From positions 1-40,908 of the forward strand of contig JANXRN010000176.1 of assembly GCA_025352995.1 (NCBI GenBank): a stretch of DNA of 40,908 nt. Reading direction: 5' to 3'. Positions 31,814-40,203 of the stretch are shown here, piece after piece. Both the position numbers and the translations under genes were made by a program. Positions within the stretch are counted from its first letter, which is position 1; each line of letters starts with the position of its first letter. The notes beneath the pieces were generated by a model. It searched no databases. It was not told the origin of the DNA and was given only the letters and a program-made list of their open reading frames with translations. The DNA is from Acetobacteraceae bacterium (lineage in GTDB: Bacteria > Pseudomonadota > Alphaproteobacteria > Acetobacterales > Acetobacteraceae).

Positions 31814-32575
31814 TTAGAACTCACCGTCGGCGATCATTTTCAACCGCGTCGGGTCCAACAGGTCAATCGAATGCGCATCGGGCAGGGCGATCAGCCGGTC
31901 GGTTTTGAGTTTGGTGAGAGTGCGGCTCACGGTTTCAATGGTCAGGCCAAGATAGTCCGCGATGTCCGCGCGTGACATCGGCAGCGTAACCAGGCGATGC
32001 TGATTGAAGCGCGGCGCCAAGGGGCAATCGCTGGACATCGCCCCGCGTGCGAGCAGAAAGCTCGCCAGCCGTTCGCGCGCGGTTTTGCGGCCCAGCAGCA
32101 GCATATGGTCTTGCGCCAGCACTAATTCCGAGCAGGCAATTTCGAGCAATCGGTGCTCCAGCGCGGCAAAATCCTCCATCAAGGCCTCCAGCCCGGCCCG
32201 GCTGAAACGGCACACCCGCATTGGTTCGAGCGCTTCGGCGGCGAAGCCGTAATGGGCTTGCGCGGCAAGGCCGAGGAAGGTGCCAGGGGCGGCAAAGCCG
32301 GTGATCTGGCGGCGGCCATCGGGCATGGATTTGAATAGCCGGGCGGTGCCCCCAGTGATGTTGTAAAAAAAACCGGCCGAGTCGCCTTCTTCGATGAAGC
32401 CCTGTCCGGCGGGGATCGCCATGTTCACCGCAACTGCGGCGAGGCGGTGTAAATCTTCATCCGGGATTGAATTACAAACGCTTATCGTGCGTTGTTCGCA
32501 CTTTGCGCAAACAGTAGTCGGGCGCAGCGGAACCACCACGGATGGGCGAACAACAGCCATCGAACTTTGCGACAT
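31814..32575 (-). CDS. FNR-type oxygen-sensing regulator (Crp/Fnr family, CX2CX7C)
   Basis: A 253-residue regulator from ATG 32575, which has GGGGG 4-8 bases upstream; the frame continues to 32905 but that part is antisense to the Rieske gene. N-terminal Cys23, Cys26 and Cys34 form the CX2CX7C pattern of alphaproteobacterial FnrN/FnrL/FixK-type proteins, and Cys122 (MRVCRFSRAG) matches the fourth ligand, so an oxygen-labile 4Fe-4S cluster is expected. A cyclic-nucleotide-like barrel spans about 45-150. The HTH MSRADIADYLGLTIETVSRTLTKL contains the ExxSR recognition helix of FNR. It should switch genes at low oxygen. Confidence 0.93.
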   Translation of the reverse strand: MSQSSMAVVRPSVVVPLRPTTVCAKCEQRTISVCNSIPDEDLHRLAAVAVNMAIPAGQGFIEEGDSAGFFYNITGGTARLFKSMPDGRRQITGFAAPGTFLGLAAQAHYGFAAEALEPMRVCRFSRAGLEALMEDFAALEHRLLEIACSELVLAQDHMLLLGRKTARERLASFLLARGAMSSDCPLAPRFNQHRLVTLPMSRADIADYLGLTIETVSRTLTKLKTDRLIALPDAHSIDLLDPTRLKMIADGEF

Positions 32576-32669
32576 AAGGCCCCCACGGCGATTTTTACCG
32601 GCGTTGGCAGCAGCATAGCGCAAAATCGATAGCGCGACAGGCCGGCGGCTTTCTGGCATGCTGCGCGAA

Positions 32670-32681
32670 CAATGATCATTG
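32670..32681. promoter_or_regulatory. 12-bp palindrome CAATGATCATTG upstream of the Rieske gene
   Basis: A perfect palindrome located 14-26 bases before the Rieske ATG (32696), in the 120-bp divergent region with the FNR-type gene. It resembles an operator but does not match the FNR box TTGAT-N4-ATCAA, so its binder is unknown. It would overlap the 5' leader of the Rieske mRNA. Confidence 0.35.
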
Positions 32682-32695
32682 AGAGGTTTCACAGG

Positions 32696-33022
32696 ATGGG
32701 CGCGACGGAAAACTGGGTGCGGGTGGCTGCCTTGGATGACATTGAAGCGGGTTCGGCGCTTGGGGTGACGGTCGGCGATCTCAATCTGGCGATTTATCAT
32801 CTTGATGATGGACGTGTGTTTTGCACCGATAATATCTGCACCCACGCCTTCGCCTTGCTCACCGATGGCTGGATGGAAGGCACCACGATCGAGTGCCCTT
32901 TGCATGCCGGGCAGTTCGATGTGTGCACTGGCAAGGGGCTGGGCGCGCCGATCGAGGAGGATTTGAAGGCGTTTGCGGTGCGGGTCGAGGCGGGCGAGAT
33001 TTTGGTGGATATCCAGGCGTAG
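32696..33022 (+). CDS. Rieske-type [2Fe-2S] ferredoxin
   Basis: A 108-residue soluble protein from ATG 32696, with GAGAGG 9 bases upstream; ATG 32672 in frame lacks one. The cluster ligands are Cys48-His50 (NICTHAF) and Cys67-His70 (ECPLHAGQFD), the CXH...CXXH Rieske pattern. It has the size of dioxygenase-type Rieske ferredoxins or NirD-like proteins, which pass electrons to oxygenases or reductases. No oxygenase is adjacent. It is divergent from the FNR-type gene and convergent with the TauE gene. Confidence 0.92.
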   Translation: MGATENWVRVAALDDIEAGSALGVTVGDLNLAIYHLDDGRVFCTDNICTHAFALLTDGWMEGTTIECPLHAGQFDVCTGKGLGAPIEEDLKAFAVRVEAGEILVDIQA

Positions 33023-33041
33023 GCAACGCGCGGCGGGAAAT

Positions 33042-33809
33042 CTATCCGACGCTCCGCCAGATCATATAGGCTGCCACCACCATCACCACCCCGGCGAACA
33101 CAATGTTCAGCGCATCCTTGCGGTCGGCCAGCTGCACCGCCAGCCGCAGGCCGATCTGCCCGCCGACCAGACCGCCAGCGATATATTCGCCCGCGACCAC
33201 CCAATCCACCCAGCCGGAGACCGCATAATTCACCGCCGTTGTCAGCCCGAAGGCGCCGACCGCCAGCAATGATGTGCCGATTGCGTGGATCAGCCGCATC
33301 CGTGTTGCCATCACCAGCCCGGGCACGATCAGAAACCCGCCGCCAATGCCGAAAAATCCGGCGAGCAGCCCCACTGCCAGCCCGGTGCCGCCGACGCCGA
33401 GGGTGCGGCGCAAACTCGGGGGGCTGCCCGCGTCCCCGGCATCGCGACGCTTGCGCAACATCAGCAGCGCCACCACGATCATCAGTCCGGCAAATGCCAG
33501 CACCAGTTTTTGCCCATCGACCAGCTTGCCGATGCTGGACCCGACAAACGCGCCCGAAACCCCGGTGGCCGCGAACAGCGCGCCTATCCGCCAACGCACA
33601 TTGCCGACCCGGGCATGGTTGGCGAGGTTCATGAACGCGTTGGCCGACACTGCCAGCGCCCCGGTGCCGATCGCCAGATGCGGGTCTTTCATGCCGACCA
33701 CATATAACAGTAGTGGGGTCGCCAGGATGGAACCGCCACCGCCGATCAGCGCCAGAATGAACCCCACCAGCGAACCGCTGATCACCGCGAGCCCGTGGGA
33801 CAGCATCAT
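33042..33809 (-). CDS. TauE/SafE family sulfite exporter-like permease
   Basis: A 255-residue membrane protein with about eight helices, from ATG 33809; GGAAGGGAG lies 5 bases upstream and the longer frame to 33920 has no support. Two family-typical repeats are seen: GFILALIGGGGSILATPLLLYVVG near the N-terminus and GLLAGFFGIGGGFLIVPGLV in the middle. Members export sulfite, sulfoacetate or other small sulfonates or organic anions; the substrate is unknown. It is divergent from the peptide importer operon across 195 bp. Confidence 0.9.
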   Translation of the reverse strand: MMLSHGLAVISGSLVGFILALIGGGGSILATPLLLYVVGMKDPHLAIGTGALAVSANAFMNLANHARVGNVRWRIGALFAATGVSGAFVGSSIGKLVDGQKLVLAFAGLMIVVALLMLRKRRDAGDAGSPPSLRRTLGVGGTGLAVGLLAGFFGIGGGFLIVPGLVMATRMRLIHAIGTSLLAVGAFGLTTAVNYAVSGWVDWVVAGEYIAGGLVGGQIGLRLAVQLADRKDALNIVFAGVVMVVAAYMIWRSVG

Positions 33810-33900
33810 GCGACTCCCTTCCAACATCTTGCCGCAGTTCATATTCGAAATGGCGCATATTACAAAATCATTGCGACCGCGCCCGACCGCTCCGGACTGG

Positions 33901-33960
33901 TTGACTTTGCCCCCCGGCACGGGAAGATAGCGGGATTATGTCGCGTTAAGGCAAAACGCG
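33901..33960 (+). promoter_or_regulatory. candidate promoter region of the peptide importer operon
   Basis: TTGACT (33901-33906) could be a -35 box, with AAGATA (33924-33929) 17 bases later as a weak -10. A short stem-loop, CGCGTT (33942-33947) with AACGCG (33955-33960), lies in the leader before the binding-protein ATG at 34005. Evidence is by eye only. Confidence 0.3.
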
Positions 33961-34004
33961 CGGTAACACGAAGCTAACGACTGCCTAAACCTGGAGACAA
34001 ATCC

Positions 34005-35594
34005 ATGAGCCAGATTGAATTTCTGCAACAATTGCATCGTGCCGGCCGGATCGGGCGGCGCGAACTGCTCGGCCGTATCTCGGCGCTTGGGGCGGGCGCC
34101 GCGGCATTAACCACGGTTGTTGCCTCGGAAGACGCTTACGCCGCCGAAACCCCGCGGCGCGGCGGCACGATGCGCATGGGCGTGGGCGGCGGCAGCACCA
34201 CCGACAGCCTTGATCCATCGACCTGGAACGATTCGGTCGGCACCGTCGGCGGCTTCGCTTTCCTGGAAGCGCTGATCGAAACCGGCGCCGGCAATAAGCC
34301 CGAGCCCGGCCTGGCTGCGAGCTGGGAAGCCAAGGCGGGGGCGACCGAATGGGTGTTCAACCTGCAGAAGGGCGTGACCTTCCATAACGGCAAGACCTTC
34401 ACCGCCGATGACGCGGTGTTTTCCATCAACATGCATCGCGGCAAGACCAAATCCGGCGCGGCCGGTGCGTTTTCGGCCATCACGGACGTGAAAAAGACCG
34501 GCGAAAACCAGATCACCATCAGCCTGAAATCGGGTGATGCCGAATTCCCGATGGTGCTGACCGATTACCATTGCCGCATGGTGCCCGATGGCACCACCGA
34601 TTTTTCCAAGGCAATCGGCACCGGCGCCTTCACGCTTGGCGGCTATCAGCCCGGCGTGCGGGTGCAGGGCAAGCATTTTGCCAATTACTGGCGTAAGGAT
34701 CGCGGCTTCCTCGACGCGTTCGATCTGACGGTGATCAATGACGGGACGGCGCGGTTGAACGCGCTGATGTCAGGCCAGGTCGATGTGATCAACCGGGTCG
34801 ATCCGAAAGTTGCTGGCCTGATCAAGACGAAGAAGGATTTTGAACTGGTTGTTTCCCCTGGCGGCTGGCACACCGTGGTGTCGTTGTTGCAGGACAAAGG
34901 CGCGCTGTTTGAAAACCATGATCTGCGCCTGGCGATGAAATACGGCATTGACCGCGAGCAGGTGGTCAAGACCTTGTTGGGCGGTTACGGCAATGTCGGG
35001 ATGGATCATCCGATCCCGCGCGGCGATGCCAATTTCAACACTGCCTTGAAGCCGACCGCGTTTGATCCGGACAAGGCGAAATTCCACCTCAAGAAGTCGG
35101 GCTTTGCCGGCAATGTGGTGATCCAGTCGTCCGAAGCCGCCTTCGCTGGCGCGGTCGATATGGCGACCTTGTTCCAGGGCAATCTCGCCAAGGCCGGCTT
35201 GAAAGTGGACGTGAAGAAGGAACCGGCGGACGGGTTCTGGAGCAATGTCTGGCTCAAAGGCAATTGCGTGGTGAGCTACTGGGCCGGCCGTACGACAGCG
35301 ACACAAATGCTCGATGTTGCCTACGGCCCGACCGCGCCGTGGAATGAGAGCCGTTACAAGAACCCGAAATTCGCCGGCCTGCTTGATGCGGCACGCGCCG
35401 AAATTGATGCCGGCAAGCGTCGCACCATCTTGTTCGAAGCCCAGGCGCTGATGTCGGACGATGTCGCGGCGCTGATCCCGGCGTTCCGCAACAGTCTCGA
35501 TGCCCATACCACCAAGGTCGGTGGGCATGTCCCGACGAGCTTGTCGGACATGGATAATTCGGCAATCGCGACGCGCGGCTGGATGAAGGCCTGA
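34005..35594 (+). CDS. peptide ABC transporter substrate-binding protein (SBP_bac_5)
   Basis: A 529-residue exported protein. Tat signal: GRIGRRELLGRISALGAGAAAL, cleavage near DAYA-AETP (about residue 47). Family 5 landmarks: PGLAASWEAK, WVFNLQKGVTFHNGKTFTADDAVFSIN, AIGTGAFTLGGYQPG and HDLRLAMKYGIDREQVVK. It delivers peptides or similar ligands to the permeases encoded next. A Shine-Dalgarno GGAGA (33993-33997) precedes ATG 34005. It is the first gene of a tightly packed operon. Confidence 0.95.
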   Translation: MSQIEFLQQLHRAGRIGRRELLGRISALGAGAAALTTVVASEDAYAAETPRRGGTMRMGVGGGSTTDSLDPSTWNDSVGTVGGFAFLEALIETGAGNKPEPGLAASWEAKAGATEWVFNLQKGVTFHNGKTFTADDAVFSINMHRGKTKSGAAGAFSAITDVKKTGENQITISLKSGDAEFPMVLTDYHCRMVPDGTTDFSKAIGTGAFTLGGYQPGVRVQGKHFANYWRKDRGFLDAFDLTVINDGTARLNALMSGQVDVINRVDPKVAGLIKTKKDFELVVSPGGWHTVVSLLQDKGALFENHDLRLAMKYGIDREQVVKTLLGGYGNVGMDHPIPRGDANFNTALKPTAFDPDKAKFHLKKSGFAGNVVIQSSEAAFAGAVDMATLFQGNLAKAGLKVDVKKEPADGFWSNVWLKGNCVVSYWAGRTTATQMLDVAYGPTAPWNESRYKNPKFAGLLDAARAEIDAGKRRTILFEAQALMSDDVAALIPAFRNSLDAHTTKVGGHVPTSLSDMDNSAIATRGWMKA

Positions 35595-35609
35595 TCCGGG
35601 CAGCGTTCC

Positions 35610-36557
35610 ATGCTGCGCCTGGTCCTGCAACGGCTGGGTTTTGGCGGATTGACCATTCTGGCGGCCTCGGTGCTCATTTTCGTGGGCACCGAGCTGCTGC
35701 CGGGTGACTTGGCCTCGGCGATTTTGCAAAATACTGCGACGCCGGAAAATCTTGCCGAAATGCGCGCCCAGCTTGGCCTCGATCGGCCGGCGCCGGTGCG
35801 CTACATCGAATGGATCAGCCACGCGGCGCAGGGCGATCTTGGCGTGTCACTGTCCAATCAGCGGCCGGTAGCCGACGAACTGGCGCCACGGCTGCGCAAT
35901 TCGTTTTTCCTGGCCGGATTTGCCGCCCTGGTTTCGGTGCCGTTGGCAGTGTTCCTGGGGCTGATGGCGGCGATTTATCAGAATTCCTATTATGATCGGG
36001 CGGTAAATTTCTTCACTTTGATGACTATTTCTATTCCGGAATATCTCGTCGGCTATTTGCTGGTGAAGTATTTTTCGGTGCGCTGGCAGATTTTCCCGTC
36101 GCTGGCCAATGTCACGTCGGAAACCGGGTTTCTTGAGCGGATCGACCTCACCTTTCTGCCGATGCTGACCCTGGTGCTGGTGGTTGTCGCCCACATGATG
36201 CGGATGACGCGGGCGAGCGTGCTCAACATCATGGCCAGCCCCTATATCGAAATGGCGTTCCTCAAAGGGCTGACCAAGGCGCGGGTGGTGGTGCGGCACG
36301 CCTTTCCCAATGCGCTGGCGCCGATCATTGCGGTGATTGCGCTCAACCTCGCCTATTTGGTGGTCGGCGTGGTGGTGGTGGAATCGGTGTTCGTTTATCC
36401 CGGTCTTGGGCAATTGCTGGTCGATGCGGTGTCGAAACACGATGTGCCGTTGGTGCAGGCGTGCGGGCTGATTTTCTCCTGCGTGTTCATTCTGCTGAAC
36501 CTTACCGCCGACATTCTGGGCATCATCAGCAATCCGCGCTTGCGGCGGCCCCGATGA
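35610..36557 (+). CDS. peptide ABC transporter permease, DppB/OppB type
   Basis: A 315-residue inner-membrane protein with about six helices. Starts MLRLVLQRLGFGGLTILAASVLIF, the DppB-type first helix, with the LPGDLA and LGLDRPAPVRYIEW segment following. The ATPase-contact EAA loop is seen as KGLTKARVVVRHAFPNALAP. It forms half of the channel with the DppC-type subunit. It begins 15 bp after the binding-protein gene and overlaps the next gene by ATGA. Confidence 0.94.
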   Translation: MLRLVLQRLGFGGLTILAASVLIFVGTELLPGDLASAILQNTATPENLAEMRAQLGLDRPAPVRYIEWISHAAQGDLGVSLSNQRPVADELAPRLRNSFFLAGFAALVSVPLAVFLGLMAAIYQNSYYDRAVNFFTLMTISIPEYLVGYLLVKYFSVRWQIFPSLANVTSETGFLERIDLTFLPMLTLVLVVVAHMMRMTRASVLNIMASPYIEMAFLKGLTKARVVVRHAFPNALAPIIAVIALNLAYLVVGVVVVESVFVYPGLGQLLVDAVSKHDVPLVQACGLIFSCVFILLNLTADILGIISNPRLRRPR

Positions 36558-37387
36558 GAGTGCGGCTTTACGGACAGATTGTGCCGCTGCCGGCGATGAT
36601 CGGGCTGGTGATCATCGCGGTGAACTTGTTTGCCGCCCTGTTCGCGCCAATTATCGCCCCGTTTGCCGAGGCCGATGTGGTGGGCGATGCCTGGGCGGAG
36701 GCGGATTGGACGTATTTGTTGGGCCTGGACAATCTCGGCCGTGATATTTTCAGTCGCTTGCTGTATGGCGCGCGCCTGTCGATCGGGCTCAGCCTGCTGA
36801 TTACCATGCTGAGCTTTGCCATCGGGGTGATCGGCGGTTTTACGGCCGCGATCGGCAAGGGCTGGATTGATTCCAGCCTGTCGCGCATCGTCGATCTGGT
36901 GCTGGCGATGCCGACCTTGATCTTCGCCTTTGTGGTGCTGTCGGTGATGGGCACCGATCTGGGCGTGCTGGTGGTGACGCTTGCCTGTCTTGATAGTGTG
37001 AAAGTGTTCCGCCTTGCCCGTGCGCTGGCAGTGAACGTTTCTGCACTGGAATATGTTGAAGTCGCGCGGCTGCGCGGCGAGGGGCTGTGGTGGGTGATCA
37101 CCCGCGAAATTCTGCCCAATACCGCCGCGCCGTTGATTGCCGAATTCGGGCTGCGCTTTTCCTTCGCCTTCCTGTTCGTCGCCGCTTTGTCGTTCCTCGG
37201 CCTTGGGGTGCAGCCGCCGACCGCGGATTGGGGCAGCATGGTGCGCGATTATCGCGACGTGATCGCGCTTGATCTCGCCGCACCTTTCTATCCGGCGGGG
37301 GCGATTGCGTTGCTCACCATCGGGGTGAATTTTGTCGTGGACTGGCTGCTGGCGATCCAGTCGCGCGGCTTCGGGGAAGGGGCATGA
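36554..37387 (+). CDS. peptide ABC transporter permease, DppC/OppC type
   Basis: A 277-residue membrane protein from ATG 36554 in an ATGA overlap with the preceding stop; the longer frame from 36461 is inside that gene. DppC landmarks: LLGLDNLGRDIFSRLLYGARLSIGLSL, the EAA-type loop ARLRGEGLWWVITREILPNTAAPLI and the end FLGLGVQPPTADWGSMV. It pairs with the DppB-type subunit. It overlaps the ATPase gene by ATGA. Confidence 0.94.
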   Translation: MRVRLYGQIVPLPAMIGLVIIAVNLFAALFAPIIAPFAEADVVGDAWAEADWTYLLGLDNLGRDIFSRLLYGARLSIGLSLLITMLSFAIGVIGGFTAAIGKGWIDSSLSRIVDLVLAMPTLIFAFVVLSVMGTDLGVLVVTLACLDSVKVFRLARALAVNVSALEYVEVARLRGEGLWWVITREILPNTAAPLIAEFGLRFSFAFLFVAALSFLGLGVQPPTADWGSMVRDYRDVIALDLAAPFYPAGAIALLTIGVNFVVDWLLAIQSRGFGEGA

Positions 37388-38994
37388 GCGACGGGCCCAT
37401 CCTTGATGTTGAAAAGCTGCGCATCGAAGTGCGCACTGATGCCGGCCCCGGGCCGGTGCTGGTCGATGACATCAGTTTCAGCTTGCAAAAGGGCCAGGTG
37501 CTCGGCCTGATTGGCGAAAGCGGCGCTGGGAAATCCACTATCGGCATGGCGGTGTTGGGCTATACCCGCGCCAATTGCTACATCACTGGCGGCCGCCTGC
37601 TGTTTCAGGGGCGCGATATCCGCACCATGTCGGCCGACGAACGCCGGGCTTTGCGCGGCCCCGGCGTGGCCTATATCGCCCAGTCGGCGGCGGCGAGTTT
37701 CAACCCGGCGCACACGCTGATGGACCAGATTTGCGAAATCCCGGTCCAACTCGGGCTGATGTCGCAAGCCCAGGCCCGGGCAAGGGCGATCGAGCTGTTC
37801 GGCGAACTCGATTTGCCCAATCCGGCGGGCTTTGGCGATCGCTATCCCCACCAGGTCAGCGGCGGCCAGTTGCAACGCGCGATGGCGGCGATGGCGATGG
37901 CGGCGCGGCCGGCGGTGCTGATTTTTGACGAACCGACCACGGCACTTGACGTCACCACCCAGGTGGAAGTGCTGGCATCGTTCCGCAAGCTGATCCGCGA
38001 GGCCGGCACGGCGGCGATTTACATCACCCATGATCTGGCGGTGGTGGCGCAAATCGCTGATGACATCATGGTGCTGCGCCACGGCAAGATGATCGAATAT
38101 GGCCGCGCCGACGATATTTTGCAGAACCCGCAGCAGGATTACACCAAGCGTCTGGTGGCCGAACGCGCGGAAGGCCATGGCGGCGGCCAGACCCACACCC
38201 AGACCCCGCTGCTCGAAATTCGCCATGTCACGGCGAGCTATACCGGCCTTGCCAAGGTGATCGACGATGTCAGCCTCGCCATCAGCCCTGGCGACACGCT
38301 GGCGGTGGTGGGCGAAAGCGGCAGCGGCAAATCCACTTTGGCGCGGGTGGTCATGGGGCTGCTGACGCGCGAACAGGGCGATGTGCGTTTCGCCGGCGAC
38401 AGCCTGCCGGCGCGGCTGAACGATCGCACCCGCGAACAATTGCGCCGGGTGCAGATGATTTATCAAAGCCCGGATGTCGCGCTCAACCCGAACCAGACCT
38501 TGTTGCAAATCATCGGGCGCCCGGTGCAGTTCTATTTCGGTCGCAATCGCGCGGCGGTGCGGGCGCGGGTGCTGGAATTGCTCAAGATGATGGATTTGCC
38601 GGCCGATTTCATCGATCGCAAGCCGGCGGCGCTGAGCGGCGGGCAGAAGCAGCGCGTCGGCATTGCCCGCGCGCTCGCCGCCGAACCCGATCTGATTATT
38701 TGCGACGAAGTGACCTCGGCGCTTGACCAATTGGTCGGCGAGGAAATTCTGCGGCTGCTGAAGCGGCTGCAAGACGAGCTCGGCATCGCCTATATGTTCA
38801 TCACCCATGATCTCGGGGTGGTGCGCCGCATTGCCAACAAGGTCGCGGTGATGCGCCACGGGGTGGTGGTGGCGGCGGGGGACACCAAAACCGTGTTCGC
38901 CCCGCCGATGCACCCTTATACCGAACTGCTGCTGTCGAGTGTGCCGGAAATGCGCGCCGACTGGCTTGATGACGTCTTGGCGGGGCGCGGATAA
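37384..38994 (+). CDS. fused DppD-DppF type dual ATPase of peptide ABC transporter
   Basis: A 536-residue protein with two complete ABC domains. Domain 1: Walker A GESGAGKST (Lys50), signature VSGGQLQRAM, Walker B LIFDEPTTALD. Domain 2 (from about 275): Walker A GESGSGKST (Lys316), signature LSGGQKQRVGIARAL, Walker B LIICDEVTSALD. Both H-loops (ITHDLAVV, ITHDLGVV) are present, so both sites look competent. Such DppDF or YejF/GsiA-like fusions replace the usual two chains. The second domain ends with HPYTELLLSSVPEMR, typical of the family's C-terminal oligopeptide region. Confidence 0.95.
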   Translation: MSDGPILDVEKLRIEVRTDAGPGPVLVDDISFSLQKGQVLGLIGESGAGKSTIGMAVLGYTRANCYITGGRLLFQGRDIRTMSADERRALRGPGVAYIAQSAAASFNPAHTLMDQICEIPVQLGLMSQAQARARAIELFGELDLPNPAGFGDRYPHQVSGGQLQRAMAAMAMAARPAVLIFDEPTTALDVTTQVEVLASFRKLIREAGTAAIYITHDLAVVAQIADDIMVLRHGKMIEYGRADDILQNPQQDYTKRLVAERAEGHGGGQTHTQTPLLEIRHVTASYTGLAKVIDDVSLAISPGDTLAVVGESGSGKSTLARVVMGLLTREQGDVRFAGDSLPARLNDRTREQLRRVQMIYQSPDVALNPNQTLLQIIGRPVQFYFGRNRAAVRARVLELLKMMDLPADFIDRKPAALSGGQKQRVGIARALAAEPDLIICDEVTSALDQLVGEEILRLLKRLQDELGIAYMFITHDLGVVRRIANKVAVMRHGVVVAAGDTKTVFAPPMHPYTELLLSSVPEMRADWLDDVLAGRG

Positions 38995-40203
38995 ATGTCT
39001 GATCGGCGTCGTGAAAATACTGTGCTGATCTGGGTGTGCCTGTTGGTCGGGGTGAACCAGCTTGGCTTTGGCGCCATCGTGCCGGTGCTGCCGCAATACG
39101 CCCAGTCCTTTGGCGTGTCGGTGTCAGCGATCGGCATGGCGACCGGGATTTATGGGCTGGCGCGGTTTCTGTTGGCGGCCCCGGCCGGCGGGATCGCGGA
39201 CCGGTTTGGCCGCCGCAAGGCGCTGGCGTTGGGCGGGCTGGCGACGGCTGCCGGCAATCTCTGGTGCGCTTACGCCAGTTCCTACCCGGAATTTCTGACC
39301 GCGCGCTTTCTTGCCGGCGCGGGGGCGGGATTGATCGTGACGACCGGACAGATCGTGCTCGCCGATATCAGCCCGATTGAGCGGCGCGGGCGGATTTTGT
39401 CGATTTATATGTCGGCGTTCGTGTTCTCGGTGGGGATTGGGCCGCTGCCCGGTGGGGTGCTGGCGCATCAGTTCGGGTTGGCGGCACCGTTTGTGGGCTT
39501 TGCCGTCGCTGGCAGCCTGTCCGGGCTGCTATCCTGGTTTGCCATTCCGGAAACCAGCCATATGGCGCATGCGGCCGCCGCCCAGGTGCCGGGGGTTCGG
39601 CCATCCTATGGCCGCCAGATCCAGGCGTTGTCACGCCAGCCCGGCTTTGCGCTGGCGTGCCTGGTCAATTTGATGAACACCGCCGCGCGCACCGGCGGGC
39701 TGTTCAGCATCGTGCCGCTGATCGGCGCAACCCGCCTTGGCATGTCGGTGCAGGATATCGGCATTGCCATGGCGCTTGGGCTGGTGACCGGCCTGATCGG
39801 CGCCTATCCGTCCGGGGTGCTGGTGGATTATTTCGGCCGCAAGGCGGTGATCGTGCCGGCAACGATGGCGTCCGGCGCCGCGCTGCTGCTGTTCTGCATT
39901 GCCAGCAGCCCGTCGGGCTATATCGCGGCAAGCCTGGTGTGGGGGCTGGCAAGTTCCATCGGCGGCTCGGCACCGACCGCCTACGCTGCCGATGCCGCGC
40001 CGCCCGGCATGAACGCCAGCACTTTGAGCCTGTTCCGCATGGTCGGCGATTTCGGCTACGTTGTGGGGCCGATCCTGATGGGGGTGCTCGCCGACCTCGC
40101 CGGCGCCAATATCGCGTTGGAGGTTGTGGCCGCGACCATGGTGGTGGTGGCGCTGCTGTTCGCCTGGAAAGCGCCGGAGACCTATCGCCGGCGCACGGCG
40201 TGA
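38995..40203 (+). CDS. major facilitator superfamily transporter
   Basis: A 402-residue membrane protein with 12 predicted helices. MFS motif A is seen as GGIADRFGRRKAL (after helix 2) and in the second half as GVLVDYFGRKAVI. FLAGAGAGLIVTTGQIVLADI is the helix 4 region and SAFVFSVGIGPLPGGVLA resembles the antiporter motif C of drug:H+ exporters. A proton-driven exporter is likely; the substrate is unknown. The ATG directly abuts the stop of the ATPase gene, so it belongs to the importer operon. The stop overlaps the next gene. Confidence 0.9.
   Translation: MSDRRRENTVLIWVCLLVGVNQLGFGAIVPVLPQYAQSFGVSVSAIGMATGIYGLARFLLAAPAGGIADRFGRRKALALGGLATAAGNLWCAYASSYPEFLTARFLAGAGAGLIVTTGQIVLADISPIERRGRILSIYMSAFVFSVGIGPLPGGVLAHQFGLAAPFVGFAVAGSLSGLLSWFAIPETSHMAHAAAAQVPGVRPSYGRQIQALSRQPGFALACLVNLMNTAARTGGLFSIVPLIGATRLGMSVQDIGIAMALGLVTGLIGAYPSGVLVDYFGRKAVIVPATMASGAALLLFCIASSPSGYIAASLVWGLASSIGGSAPTAYAADAAPPGMNASTLSLFRMVGDFGYVVGPILMGVLADLAGANIALEVVAATMVVVALLFAWKAPETYRRRTA

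Noticed and set aside
32576-32905. 110-residue N-terminal extension of the FNR-type regulator
   Set aside because: It is antisense to the Rieske gene. ATG 32575 has a strong Shine-Dalgarno and the protein then has the normal length with Cys122 at the canonical number.
37288-39096. 602-residue open frame opposite the fused ATPase
   Set aside because: It mirrors the codon pattern of the ATPase gene and has His/Arg/Gln-rich composition with no motif. It spans three genes on the other strand.
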